A DNA stretch of 51,465 bases. Source: a virus. Location of the stretch: IMG/VR virus record IMGVR_UViG_3300037041_001417, positions 1 to 51,465 of that record; one strand, written 5' to 3'. Positions 38,851 through 46,723 of this stretch are shown one piece after another. The notes under the pieces were generated by a model. That model did no database searches. It had not been told where the DNA came from and was given only the letters and a program-made list of their open reading frames with translations. Position 1 is the stretch's first letter. Each line of letters begins with the position of its first letter. The position numbers and the translations under genes are program-made.

Positions 38851-39417
38851 TTAACCTAGAATTTTTTTATTTTCCAAATTAATAACTTCTGCTACTAAAT
38901 TTTCTTTTTCTAGGTCTGGTTTACTACATAGTTCACCAACACTTTTTAAAAAATCTTCACTTATGGCAAGTAGATTTGCATACATGTTAAAATACTTTTC
39001 TGGAAATAAATAACTTTCCATGTATACATAATTACCACTTGTCTTGTCAAAAAAATTTAAAATTTTGCGCTTTGTTTTTATGTCAATCATACTGTATTTA
39101 CCATTTATAAAATGGTCCCAATCTTCAGATAAATCTGCGAAATCAAATGTAATCAGTATTTGTTCATCATTTAACTGTACATAATCACAAATCCTAGGAT
39201 GTTTTAATAAAATATTTTTTTCAAAATTTTTATATAAAAGATCTGTTCTATTTGGATAAACAGTTACTAATTTTGTATCCTCAGACTTTATGTGACTGTC
39301 CCAAGAAACAAATGTTTGTTCTGGTACAGCACAACTGCCTTTTTTAATTTCTAAGAGCGGATACAAAAAGATCTTAGATTTTTGAAAATATTCCCTATAA
39401 AGCGCATCTATTACCAT
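38851..39417 (-). CDS. Hypothetical early protein, 188 aa
   Basis: A soluble alpha/beta protein without signal peptide or recognisable catalytic motif. The N-terminal part (ALYREYFQKSKIFLYPLLEIKKG) is followed by strands containing TFVSWDSHI, then QILITFDFADLSEDWDHF and a helical C-terminal third. I recall similar proteins beside the PD-(D/E)XK nuclease in other crAss-like phages but without known function. Its start lies 5 nt downstream of the stop of the nuclease gene (39423), so both are probably translated from one message. Confidence 0.75.
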   Translation of the reverse strand: MVIDALYREYFQKSKIFLYPLLEIKKGSCAVPEQTFVSWDSHIKSEDTKLVTVYPNRTDLLYKNFEKNILLKHPRICDYVQLNDEQILITFDFADLSEDWDHFINGKYSMIDIKTKRKILNFFDKTSGNYVYMESYLFPEKYFNMYANLLAISEDFLKSVGELCSKPDLEKENLVAEVINLENKKILG

Positions 39418-39422
39418 ATTTT

Positions 39423-40475
39423 TTACAATTTTAAATTACCAAGTGCAAGCTCATATGGTAAAGTGTAATCTCTTTCATTGTAATGATAGTCTAATGAATT
39501 GACTACATTATGAAATCTATTTTCCCATATAGCTAATGTTTCATTTGATACTTGAAAAGGATATACTTGATTATACTTGTCTACTACGACAAATGTAAAC
39601 ACAATAGTCCATTCCTTTGCATCTTCTTTGTTTGCTATAAATTTGTCATAAATTAAACCTTGGTAAATTGTTGCTTGAATATCATATCTATAAAAATCTA
39701 CTGATTCAGGAAAATCTTGAATTAATTTACTAGTTAATTTTAAATCATTTATAAATACTGTTTTAGTGTTTTCATCAATAACAACATTGTCTACTATGCC
39801 TTTAAATCCAAATGCATGGTTTTCTAAATCAGAAGTTAACAGTAATTCATTATATACTGTTATACCTCTACTGTTGTCATGACCAATTGCTAATAATGCA
39901 TTAATCTTTGGATCTGCTTTAACCATTTCAATGGTTTCTTCAGCACGTTGTTTTACAACACTATCAATAACAGTTTTGTTTTCTTTGAGTTTTAAAAATG
40001 TAAAATATTCTCTGTTGTTTTCTGTGAGTATCTTCTCTAATCTTTTTGAATCTCCCGTTATAGATAGATCTTTTTTATCATCAGTTAAATTCTGATATAA
40101 GTTGACTGTAAGTAATTGATTTAAGATTTCATCTGAGAAGTCTTCCAAAGATAGTGAATCATTTTGCATTGGCAAGTAATTATTAATAAAAATATTATCA
40201 ATAATAACTTTATTGCTATCCGTAGGAATTTTTCCCGGAAGCAGTATAAACATATCATTGAACCTATCAGGCTCAAGTAAAAGACAATGTGCTGCTCTCC
40301 CTGCTACAAGGTGAGCATCAGTCTTGTCTTCTTTTTGTTTTAGAATATAATGATTATAAAAAAATCTTGGTGAAAATAATAATTTATTTATTCCAGAATA
40401 ACTGAAGTAAAATTTTTCACTGTAAAATTTTTCTAATTCATCAGAAGTTGAAATCATCCGTGTTTGTAAGTTCAT
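39423..40475 (-). CDS. PD-(D/E)XK exonuclease-like protein (DUF3799/Cas4-RecB type), 350 aa
   Basis: Predicted DNA exonuclease of the PD-(D/E)XK superfamily, used by phages for recombination or replication-fork processing. The N-terminus has the family signature SYSGINKLLFSPRFFYNHYI (residues 25-44) and AGRAAHCLLLEP (58-69). Catalytic candidates are Glu210, Asp229 in GFKGIVDN, D244-L-K246 in INDLKLT, and the QxxxY helix Q267-Y271. The length suits the family. No cysteine cluster for an iron-sulfur centre is seen, unlike Cas4. Its start overlaps the end of the upstream 380-aa gene by 35 nt; a later Met at residue 7 would still overlap. It probably acts with the Sak4-like ATPase and the SSB-like protein encoded upstream. 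Confidence 0.88.
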   Translation of the reverse strand: MNLQTRMISTSDELEKFYSEKFYFSYSGINKLLFSPRFFYNHYILKQKEDKTDAHLVAGRAAHCLLLEPDRFNDMFILLPGKIPTDSNKVIIDNIFINNYLPMQNDSLSLEDFSDEILNQLLTVNLYQNLTDDKKDLSITGDSKRLEKILTENNREYFTFLKLKENKTVIDSVVKQRAEETIEMVKADPKINALLAIGHDNSRGITVYNELLLTSDLENHAFGFKGIVDNVVIDENTKTVFINDLKLTSKLIQDFPESVDFYRYDIQATIYQGLIYDKFIANKEDAKEWTIVFTFVVVDKYNQVYPFQVSNETLAIWENRFHNVVNSLDYHYNERDYTLPYELALGNLKL

Positions 40476-41583
40476 TTGTTATAATTATTTCTGGTTTAAA
40501 TTCTGGTTTAACATCAAACAACATTTCTTTATTAAGTAATGAATTAACTTCATCACTCATTGTTATAGTTTTTACTTTAAAGTGATCAGTTGAGCCACGT
40601 TTAATCTCTGCTCCAAACTCCTTTAATACTATATTTATGTTATCTTCAGTAATTGCTTTTTTACTAATCAAAGTTGTTACTATTTCATCAATACTCATAG
40701 TAGGATAATTAGGACTAATATCTAAATACACACATAGTGATTTAAAATTTACATGGTTTCTACTTTTTATATTAGAAATTTTATTACCCTGATAATGCAT
40801 TAAAAAGCATGTGTATAATAAACTTTTAATATAATCAGAATTTGCCATAACTTCCATAGCTAGTGTCCAATTGTCACTATCTGAACTGTTAAACATATCA
40901 GACAAAGTATTATACATACTTAAATCAATGTCAACAGCATCTGCACCATTGATATATTGAAGTAAACATTCTTCAGAGTATACATCTTTGCCTTGTATTT
41001 GTTTATAAAGTTCAACATGCTCATCAAGAATAGTAACAAAAGGTTCACTACCATTATTTAGTTTATCATCACCTACTATTTTATAAGGTATATCATTATG
41101 ATCTAATAATCTCATAGTACTGTAACTAATAAAAATAATATCATTAGTATAAAATTCTAAGGCATCTTTAATTTTATCATAGTAAAAAGTTGTTATATGG
41201 CTAGCATCATTTGCTGCTTCAATAAATTCTAAAAATTTTGAAGTTGTGCATACATATTGCCAATTGGTATCAGTAATTTTATCTATAGTTTTATTACCAA
41301 TAAATATTGTTGTAGCAACATCAACATCTCTTACTGTTCTTATGTTATGTGAATTAGCAATATCTTTTAACTTTATTCTTGGTATTACAACACCTGGCAA
41401 AAAATAAAATTTATCATTATTTGTTAGTGTATATTCATTTAATATATTTAAGTCAAGTTTTGCATTTCTGCCACCTATACCTTCAAGTACAGTTATTTTA
41501 CAAGCTAAATCTAAATAACTTAGATCACTATTAGCAAAAAAACTGCCTTCATCTTCAAGTTCTATTTTTATATATGTTTCCAT
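40441..41583 (-). CDS. Hypothetical early protein, 380 aa
   Basis: An acidic, mixed alpha/beta protein. No Walker, nuclease or DNA-binding motif is recognised. Visible parts include an N-terminal LEDEGSFFANSDLSYLDLA, a central stretch with DIIFISYSTMRLLDHNDIPYKI arranged like alternating strands and helices, and a C-terminal winged-helix-like portion (VTTLISKKAITEDNINIVLKEF) that could bind nucleic acid; that is a guess. Sited between the MoxR-type ATPase and the exonuclease, with a strong terminator just upstream of its start. The 3' end overlaps the nuclease gene by 35 nt, the longest overlap in the block. Confidence 0.72.
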   Translation of the reverse strand: METYIKIELEDEGSFFANSDLSYLDLACKITVLEGIGGRNAKLDLNILNEYTLTNNDKFYFLPGVVIPRIKLKDIANSHNIRTVRDVDVATTIFIGNKTIDKITDTNWQYVCTTSKFLEFIEAANDASHITTFYYDKIKDALEFYTNDIIFISYSTMRLLDHNDIPYKIVGDDKLNNGSEPFVTILDEHVELYKQIQGKDVYSEECLLQYINGADAVDIDLSMYNTLSDMFNSSDSDNWTLAMEVMANSDYIKSLLYTCFLMHYQGNKISNIKSRNHVNFKSLCVYLDISPNYPTMSIDEIVTTLISKKAITEDNINIVLKEFGAEIKRGSTDHFKVKTITMSDEVNSLLNKEMLFDVKPEFKPEIIITNELTNTDDFNF

Positions 41584-41601
41584 TATATAGTTTTAAATTA
41601 A

Positions 41602-41629
41602 ATAAGGAAGGTTATAATGCCTTCCTTAT
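41602..41629 (-). terminator. Terminator downstream of the MoxR-type ATPase gene
   Basis: A perfect 10-bp stem ATAAGGAAGG / CCTTCCTTAT around an 8-base loop. On the minus strand it is followed by TTAATTTAAAAC, and the ATG of the 380-aa gene is 18 nt further on. It closes the transcript from the AAA+ gene (stop at 41689) and probably allows partial readthrough. Confidence 0.8.
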
Positions 41630-41688
41630 CTTTGTTTGTGAATAATATTAATTTTTTTTAAAGGTGTTAAATGTATAAAGCTGTTGTA

Positions 41689-42861
41689 TTATTTTACAGC
41701 CATCTTCACCACCTGTGAATTCATCATTAACTTTTGCCATTTAACTTTGTTTCCATTAACAATTTCTTTGACTATAAAATATTTTAAGTCATCTGTAAAT
41801 GAATCACAATCTGTTACTAACTTAGTTACTCTGTTTATCATTGCATCAGTAACACTTTTATCTTTTGAGTGTACTAAACAATAATTAATTACACGTGTAG
41901 CTACAACACTAGCAATGTCAGCTCTAAAATCATCTCCTGTTCCAATTGCACTATTTAAAGCACCAATTACGTAAGATTCATTTGGATTAGTAATAATTTC
42001 AGATGGAGAAATAATTTTATCTAAGTTATTATTAATAAACATAGTGAATAATGCTGATGTTTCATATCCTACTGAACCTTCACCAATCATTTGAATTAAT
42101 GGTAAATCAGCTTCAAACTTAGGAATAGAGCTAATAGAGTTAAAGAATGTAGTCATTGCTCTTGGATTAACACTTTGACTTATTACTTCTGGATTCATCA
42201 ATAAGAAATTGATACATCTACCATCAATGCCAACAGATTCTGCCCATTTTGCCCACACTTTTTCATCAAATTTAACTTCAACAGATATAAATCTAGTTTT
42301 CTGAGCAATATCTAAACTAGTTACATTATAATCTCCATTATCTGGATTAGTAGTAAGAATGATATGCCAGTTTTTAGGCAATTTCCAAGAAGCATAAGCT
42401 TGTTGATCTATTAAAGACATTGTAGCTTGCATAAATCTGTGATCTGCTCTTGTATAATCATCAAGAATTAAGAAACCACCTTCTCCTTTTCCTTCAATCC
42501 ATTCTGGTGCAGCATGAGACATTCTCTTACTTACCACTTTATATCCTTTTTTTACTGCAGCATCAATCTGTTGCTCAGTTATCCATGTTGTTTTGCCTTC
42601 TGCATTTTGAATTTGAAACTCTTTTACAGGAAATCCTACTAAATCACCTAACTCTTCAAACTCAGCTAAATTTAACATGATAAAATCCATGTTATTTTCT
42701 TTAGCTAATTGCTTAATAGAAGAAGTTTTACCTAAACCTGCATCACCTTCAACATTAACAGCTACTGGTACTTTACCTGTAGCTTGAATGTGTTGGTTAT
42801 TTTTAATCATGTGATCCATGAAAGTTTTTAATTCATCAATGTTTAATTTGACTTGACTCAT
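41689..42861 (-). CDS. MoxR-type AAA+ ATPase, 390 aa
   Basis: AAA+ ATPase of the MoxR/RavA-like group, chaperone-type machines that work with VWA-domain proteins. Walker A GDAGLGKT (39-46), Walker B FLILDD (130-135), sensor-1 region TTNPDN with N172, and an Arg near 190 (QKTRF) in the expected position for an arginine finger. The motif ELGDLVGFP at 70-78 and the post-Walker-B segment (RADHRFMQATMSL) fit the MoxR pattern. The gene lies directly downstream of a VWA/HExxH protein gene with a 13-nt gap, the usual pairing of this family. Target and role in phage infection are unknown; capsid, tail or replisome remodelling are all possible. A terminator follows. Confidence 0.9.
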   Translation of the reverse strand: MSQVKLNIDELKTFMDHMIKNNQHIQATGKVPVAVNVEGDAGLGKTSSIKQLAKENNMDFIMLNLAEFEELGDLVGFPVKEFQIQNAEGKTTWITEQQIDAAVKKGYKVVSKRMSHAAPEWIEGKGEGGFLILDDYTRADHRFMQATMSLIDQQAYASWKLPKNWHIILTTNPDNGDYNVTSLDIAQKTRFISVEVKFDEKVWAKWAESVGIDGRCINFLLMNPEVISQSVNPRAMTTFFNSISSIPKFEADLPLIQMIGEGSVGYETSALFTMFINNNLDKIISPSEIITNPNESYVIGALNSAIGTGDDFRADIASVVATRVINYCLVHSKDKSVTDAMINRVTKLVTDCDSFTDDLKYFIVKEIVNGNKVKWQKLMMNSQVVKMAVK

Positions 42862-42874
42862 GTTTTTTAATTTT

Positions 42875-44188
42875 TTAAATTTCTAACTTGATAATTTTTC
42901 CCGGAAGGCTATCATTCATACTTGATCTTTCAGACAGCACCCATAATACTGGTGCTTTTGGTTTGACATCTGCTGTGCATTCACCGTCAGTAAAATATAC
43001 TAAACTTGTATATTTTCTTAAATTTTCATTATAATATTCTAATACTGGATCAAATTCAGTACCACCTCTACCATGTACTTTAAAGTCATCTTTTACTTTA
43101 AAAGGCTCAATAGACCTGATGCTTGTATCACACTGTACTACAGTAATATCAACTCCACATTTGTGGATATGCTCAATTTCACTCATGAATTCAATTAATT
43201 CAGTATTACTTACTGAACCTGAAGTATCAATAGCTAGTAGCATGTGTTGTCTCATTTTTACTTTAAGGCCAGGATTTTCAGAATATCTTCTATTTTCTTT
43301 TCTCCTTATCTTTTTAGTAAAAACTTTACTAGATACACCAGTAAATCTTCTCATGTAACCCCTCCAATTAAATTTAGGAGCTACTTTTATTTTCATTTTT
43401 TCAAGAAATTGTTCTACATTACCGGGCACAGTACCACGTTTCTTAACAGTTTGCTCTGCAGCATCAGTAAGTAAGCGTTCCATTTGATTTTGTATTAACT
43501 TTTGCTCAGCATCAGATAAATCTTCAAAATCTTCCCATGTAGAATGATCAGGTAATCCTTCTCCATCTCCATCCATTTGATCACATAATTGGTCAAAATT
43601 TGGAGAACCAGATGTACCTTGTTCTTCTTTTTTATCTTTTGCTTCTTTTAGCATTTGATAATAATATCTACATCCAGCTTTCCTATCAAGATTAAGCTCA
43701 TCATAGTCATCAATCATAATACCTCTCATAGGTAATTTACCTAATTCCTCAATTGCTTGTTCTTGTGTTATAGTACCAGCTTCTAAGTCTGTTGTGACTT
43801 TAGTTTTTATACTTTGTTTTAATTGTTCAAATTCATCTTTACTATACTCATCACCTGGTAAATAACCAGTTTCAATATATTGATTAATTTCCATATCCAT
43901 AGCTATATTAGCTAATTTTCTATCTGGAAAATTAAAATACTGAGTAAGATGAAAATATGCTATATGCAACAATTCATGTTTCAATAAGCCAACTTTGTGA
44001 TTTTCTGAAAGTCCAATCCAGAATTTTTCATTAATGGCTAATTGATAATTAATATTATATTTACAAACTCCTGCCGTTGGAACTTTATTAGTCCAAATTT
44101 TATTTAACATAATAAGAAAAAATCCATAAAACGGTTCTTTCCACATTAAATCTTTACTTGCTTTTGCAAGTGTTTCTTCTTTTGTCAT
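42875..44188 (-). CDS. VWA-domain protein with HExxH metallopeptidase-like N-terminus (DUF2201-like), 437 aa
   Basis: Partner of the adjacent MoxR-type ATPase. The N-terminal half has a zinc-peptidase-like motif HELLH (H71-H75) with a downstream acidic helix (IAMDMEINQYI, about 96-105), as in DUF2201 'putative metallopeptidase' proteins. The C-terminal half is a von Willebrand A domain with an intact MIDAS: DTSGS (D321-S325), Thr377 in GRGGTEFD, and Asp401 in YFTDGE. A Glu/Asp-rich linker lies around 185-230. The start overlaps the stop of the upstream 130-aa gene in ATGA. The MoxR/VWA pair is known from cellular chaperone systems such as RavA-ViaA; whether the peptidase motif is active is not established. 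Confidence 0.88.
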   Translation of the reverse strand: MTKEETLAKASKDLMWKEPFYGFFLIMLNKIWTNKVPTAGVCKYNINYQLAINEKFWIGLSENHKVGLLKHELLHIAYFHLTQYFNFPDRKLANIAMDMEINQYIETGYLPGDEYSKDEFEQLKQSIKTKVTTDLEAGTITQEQAIEELGKLPMRGIMIDDYDELNLDRKAGCRYYYQMLKEAKDKKEEQGTSGSPNFDQLCDQMDGDGEGLPDHSTWEDFEDLSDAEQKLIQNQMERLLTDAAEQTVKKRGTVPGNVEQFLEKMKIKVAPKFNWRGYMRRFTGVSSKVFTKKIRRKENRRYSENPGLKVKMRQHMLLAIDTSGSVSNTELIEFMSEIEHIHKCGVDITVVQCDTSIRSIEPFKVKDDFKVHGRGGTEFDPVLEYYNENLRKYTSLVYFTDGECTADVKPKAPVLWVLSERSSMNDSLPGKIIKLEI

Positions 44189-44577
44189 TCTTTAATTTTT
44201 ATTGTAAATTCTAATTTATCAATAGGATATCCTAATTTTCCTAAAGAGTTACCAATGTGTTCTACATGTTTTTCTAATGAAATTTCAACTATATCTTTAT
44301 TAGCTTTTGTTGAAATTATATAACTTAACGCAGTTGCATAAGACATAGGTTTTGATAAATTACATTTTTTATCTAATGTATTATAATGTTTAATACATTT
44401 TTCTTTCCAGACTTCTTTAGAATTTTTACTAAATTTATATAAATACACTAAATATCCAAAGTCTTCATTTTTAAAATCATATGCGTTTAATGCTTCAAAT
44501 GCAATATTTGCATTATCAGTATCTTCTGAATTTAACATTGTTAAAATGTTTTTTGCTTCTTCTCTAGTTAACTTCAT
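44185..44577 (-). CDS. Hypothetical helical protein, 130 aa
   Basis: A small, lysine-rich, mainly helical protein (MKLTREEAKNILTMLNSED opening) with no known motif. The central stretch has HEAT-like helical pairs (NIAFEALNAYDF, EDFGYLVYLYKFS), which may be a helical repeat fold; this is a visual impression. The stop TGA overlaps the ATG of the VWA gene, and its own ATG overlaps the stop of an upstream 11-codon ORF, so translation across these junctions is probably coupled. It may be functionally tied to the VWA/MoxR pair by position. Confidence 0.7.
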   Translation of the reverse strand: MKLTREEAKNILTMLNSEDTDNANIAFEALNAYDFKNEDFGYLVYLYKFSKNSKEVWKEKCIKHYNTLDKKCNLSKPMSYATALSYIISTKANKDIVEISLEKHVEHIGNSLGKLGYPIDKLEFTIKIKE

Positions 44578-44609
44578 AATTTTTCTCTAATTTGTTCTAC
44601 TCTTTCCAT
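44574..44609 (-). CDS. 11-residue mini-ORF (MERVEQIREKL) at a gene-boundary repeat
   Basis: ATG at 44609 follows the same upstream sequence (AAAAGACTA) that precedes three neighbouring starts. It runs 11 codons and stops at TGA overlapping the next ATG (ATGA). It could be a leader peptide that couples translation of the 130-aa gene, or the remains of a deleted gene. Too short to be certain it is translated. Confidence 0.35.
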   Translation of the reverse strand: MERVEQIREKL

Positions 44610-44625
44610 TAGTCTTTTGTTTTAA
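44607..44625 (-). repeat. Gene-boundary repeat, copy 1
   Basis: In minus-strand reading TTAAAACAAAAGACTAATG. It holds the TAA stop of the 131-aa gene at its 5' end and the ATG of the mini-ORF at its 3' end. It is related to three further copies at 45015, 45218 and 45354. Confidence 0.6.
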
Positions 44626-45017
44626 TATGATTTACCTGTTTCTTTTTCATACTTCATTTGCCACTCAGATGCTTTTGCTAAATCAAAATGATGATGATAA
44701 AAATCTGCTGCAAGCATTAAAAGTGTTGAATCATACATGTCTTTTGTTACATACATTTTAGTCCAAACAGCTTCTATATTTTCTAAACTTTTTCTAACAT
44801 CATGATCTTCATTAATCCATTTTTCATATATGCCATAAAGACCATGAAAATCTACAGGAAAAGTCATAATAAAAGCATAAGTGTCTTTATTATAATTAGT
44901 GTTTTCTTTTACAAAAATTGGTACTTCTCCAAGAGGTTTTTGCCAACCTAATTCTGTCATTATAATGTCAATCTTAGGTGTATCATACACTTTTTGTGTA
45001 AATGCATTTTCTTCCAT
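44622..45017 (-). CDS. Hypothetical early protein, 131 aa
   Basis: A soluble mixed alpha/beta protein with aromatic-rich segments (DFHGLYGIYEKWINEDHD, LLMLAADFYHHHFDLAKASEWQ). The HHH cluster could bind metal but no family is recognised. The ATG at 45017 lies in the gene-boundary repeat and overlaps the TGA of the preceding gene by one base (TGATG), which supports this start. It is one of a set of small early genes with common junctions, probably variable accessory functions. Confidence 0.7.
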   Translation of the reverse strand: MEENAFTQKVYDTPKIDIIMTELGWQKPLGEVPIFVKENTNYNKDTYAFIMTFPVDFHGLYGIYEKWINEDHDVRKSLENIEAVWTKMYVTKDMYDSTLLMLAADFYHHHFDLAKASEWQMKYEKETGKSY

Positions 45018-45032
45018 CAGTCTTCAATTTTA
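45015..45032 (-). repeat. Gene-boundary repeat, copy 2
   Basis: Minus-strand TAAAATTGAAGACTGATG. It encodes the last residues (K-I-E-D, stop) of the upstream gene and the ATG of the 131-aa gene. Nearly identical to the copy at 45354. Confidence 0.7.
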
Positions 45033-45220
45033 AAAGTTCTAATCATAAGTTCTTTGTTAGTTTTAAATAACTCTATAGCTTTCAAAAACCCAGCTTCATA
45101 ACCTTCTTTTATATTAATTTGGTTATCATAATCAGTTATAGTGCTGACTCCCATTTCTAATTTTATTTTGGATTCAGCATATTCCATAGCTAATCCCCAA
45201 TGATTAATGTAATCTTCCAT
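45017..45220 (-). CDS. Small hypothetical early protein, 67 aa (77 aa with an earlier Met)
   Basis: A small charged protein opening MEDYINHWGLAMEYAESK and ending FKIED. I prefer the start at 45220 over the Met at 45250: the 45220 ATG sits at the same place in the boundary repeat as its neighbours' starts, and the earlier Met would overlap the upstream 40-aa ORF. The C-terminal KIED is also the C-terminus of the 115-aa protein two genes upstream, because both stops lie in the shared repeat. No known function. Confidence 0.6.
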   Translation of the reverse strand: MEDYINHWGLAMEYAESKIKLEMGVSTITDYDNQINIKEGYEAGFLKAIELFKTNKELMIRTFKIED

Positions 45221-45237
45221 TAGTCTTCTATTTTTAA
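45218..45237 (-). repeat. Gene-boundary repeat, copy 3
   Basis: Minus-strand TTAAAAATAGAAGACTAATG. It overlaps the TAA stop of the 40-aa ORF and ends with the ATG of the 67-aa gene. It differs from copies 2 and 4 at only two or three bases. Confidence 0.65.
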
Positions 45238-45356
45238 GGTTTATAATCAATTTTTATTTCTAAAAATAACCATGCATAACTAGCATGCATTCCTTTTGAT
45301 CTTTTTGGAATCAATTTCCATTCTAATAAATTAATTTTTAATGTTATTTGTTTCAT
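45234..45356 (-). CDS. Very small hypothetical protein, 40 aa
   Basis: This short ORF fills what would otherwise be a 105-nt gap. It starts at the ATG in boundary-repeat copy 4 (TGATG, overlapping the stop of the 115-aa gene) and ends with TAA in copy 3. The product is basic with a hydrophobic end (LLEWKLIPKRSKG, then SYAWLFLEIKI). I recall similar tiny proteins in crAss-like phages but no function. Context (shared junctions on both sides) makes it likely real. Confidence 0.55.
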   Translation of the reverse strand: MKQITLKINLLEWKLIPKRSKGMHASYAWLFLEIKIDYKP

Positions 45357-45372
45357 CAGTCTTCAATTTTTA
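45354..45372 (-). repeat. Gene-boundary repeat, copy 4
   Basis: Minus-strand TAAAAATTGAAGACTGATG. It encodes the C-terminal K-I-E-D and TGA stop of the 115-aa protein and the ATG of the 40-aa ORF. Confidence 0.7.
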
Positions 45373-45703
45373 ATGTTTTAATAGCCCATTCTTTAGGCTT
45401 ACCAGATGCAATCATATCAACCCATTCTTTAGCAGTAGGAATGTAATTATTACAATCCTCTTTTACATGTTGTTCAGCAATATATCTTGTATATACAGTT
45501 TTACCATCAGAATTTATGAAGCTTGATCCAAACTTTTTCTCACATTCAAATATTCCTTCACTATGATGCCGGAACATTCTATGCATACTATGTCCAATCC
45601 AAGCCTTAGTTTCATCTAACCATTCATGAATAGCCTGATAATCAGATATTTGACCTTTCCACTTTCTTACTGATGTTTTACAATGTTCTAAAGGATGTGC
45701 CAT
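45356..45703 (-). CDS. DUF6915-like protein, 115 aa
   Basis: The layout closely follows a small conserved family I recall as DUF6915: an N-terminal H-C-x-x-S-V-R-K-W-G/K pattern (HCKTSVRKWKG), IHEWLDETKAWIGHSMHRMFRHHSEGI split over residues 25-51, FECEKKFGSSFINSDGK, then YIAEQHVKEDCNNYIPTAKEW. The many conserved His residues suggest metal binding or catalysis, but the biochemical role is unknown. Such proteins are widespread in phages and plasmids. The start overlaps the stop of the neighbour gene (TAATG). The family name is from memory and unverified. Confidence 0.75.
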   Translation of the reverse strand: MAHPLEHCKTSVRKWKGQISDYQAIHEWLDETKAWIGHSMHRMFRHHSEGIFECEKKFGSSFINSDGKTVYTRYIAEQHVKEDCNNYIPTAKEWVDMIASGKPKEWAIKTLKIED

Positions 45704-46107
45704 TATTCTAAAGTTTTATCAATTAAACTACCTTCATGATAAAATTCTTCTGTATTAGATATTCTTACATTATTGTTTATAATATATTTTCCTGAAGGAA
45801 TACATATACATAATTCTCCAAAACCACCATCATTATTCCACCAATCTTCAATATCATCAAGAATTTTATTTTCAGCAAAATGATAAATTTCATGATATAA
45901 AACAGAATCTAATTTTTCTAAATCATAGTCATAATCCCACACATCAATTTCATTACCTACATCCCCTGGGGTTTCACATGAGTTATATGTATATGCAATT
46001 TGTTCTATAGCACCAGAATCTCCGGAACCTTCATATTTTACCTTAATACCTGTAATATCAAGATCAGCCAACTTAAGAAGAAGGTCTGTCATTTCATTTT
46101 CTGTCAT
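45703..46107 (-). CDS. DUF6878-like protein, 134 aa
   Basis: A small acidic protein with the signature YEGSGDSGAIEQI near residue 25 and, later, WWNNDGGFGELCI with a downstream HxG-type end (EEFYHEGSLID). This combination resembles the DUF6878 family as I recall it; function unknown. It often occurs with DUF6915-like genes, as here. The start overlaps the stop of the 63-aa gene's neighbour frame in ATGA, and the end overlaps the next ATG by one base, so it belongs to the tightly packed small-gene run. Confidence 0.7.
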   Translation of the reverse strand: MTENEMTDLLLKLADLDITGIKVKYEGSGDSGAIEQIAYTYNSCETPGDVGNEIDVWDYDYDLEKLDSVLYHEIYHFAENKILDDIEDWWNNDGGFGELCICIPSGKYIINNNVRISNTEEFYHEGSLIDKTLE

Positions 46108-46295
46108 AATTGTGCTTTTTGAATAAAATGTTTTGCTACTTCAGGAATGTGTTTCTTGTAATAAGGCTGTTCAGACTTACACCATTGTTTCACATCATCC
46201 TTTGTTTTAAACTTTTGGTACGGAAATGTTATTTCCAACTCATTGATAAAATCATTTACAGTCCAACCTTCCCAGATATGTCTGTCATTACTCAT
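46104..46295 (-). CDS. Small conserved hypothetical protein, 63 aa
   Basis: A short protein HIWEGWTVNDFINELE followed by KTKDDVKQWCKSEQPYYKKHIPEV. I recall similar small proteins in Bacteroidota phages, with no assigned role. It is about half helical, with a basic C-terminus. It ends in an ATGA overlap with the next gene, and lies 2 nt after the GIY-YIG-like gene's stop, consistent with one polycistronic message. Confidence 0.7.
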   Translation of the reverse strand: MSNDRHIWEGWTVNDFINELEITFPYQKFKTKDDVKQWCKSEQPYYKKHIPEVAKHFIQKAQL

Positions 46296-46297
46296 AA

Positions 46298-46723
46298 TTA
46301 TTTTGTTTTATAGAATCTACCTAGTATGTTTCCATTAAGGAATCCTTCTTTCTCAAGCACTTCATATTTAAATTGGTGCTTTACTTCTTGATAAGTCAAT
46401 TCCATTGCTGAATAGCAAATTACTAGAATTTCCCTTTTAATTACACATCCTGCTTTGTAAGCATCTTTAAGAGTTTTATTACTACTGTAATAATTCATAA
46501 AGTCAGGTTTTATCTCTCTAGTATACTTTTTTAGTCTTTTGTCTGTAGTCAAGGCTAAAGCTTTCTTACCTAAAGGTTTCTTTTTATTGGTAAAGAAATT
46601 TTTCTTACCAATGTATGCAACAAACTTACCATCAATGATAGTAGTCATAATATAGATGAATCCAATACCATGTTGTGGTATATTAATTTCAGTAAATTCT
46701 ACACCCTTATATATCCAACTCAT
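46298..46723 (-). CDS. GIY-YIG-like putative endonuclease, 141 aa
   Basis: Probable GIY-YIG-superfamily endonuclease. The motif pair is present in degenerate form: GFIYIM (residues 21-26) and AYIGKKNFF (36-44), followed by a basic segment and YYSSNKTLKDAYKAG, then REILVICYS. This matches stand-alone phage 'putative endonuclease' proteins I recall rather than homing enzymes with DNA-binding tails. Possible roles are host DNA breakdown or junction processing; neither is shown. The start overlaps the primase stop in ATGA, which ties it to the replication genes. Confidence 0.78.
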   Translation of the reverse strand: MSWIYKGVEFTEINIPQHGIGFIYIMTTIIDGKFVAYIGKKNFFTNKKKPLGKKALALTTDKRLKKYTREIKPDFMNYYSSNKTLKDAYKAGCVIKREILVICYSAMELTYQEVKHQFKYEVLEKEGFLNGNILGRFYKTK

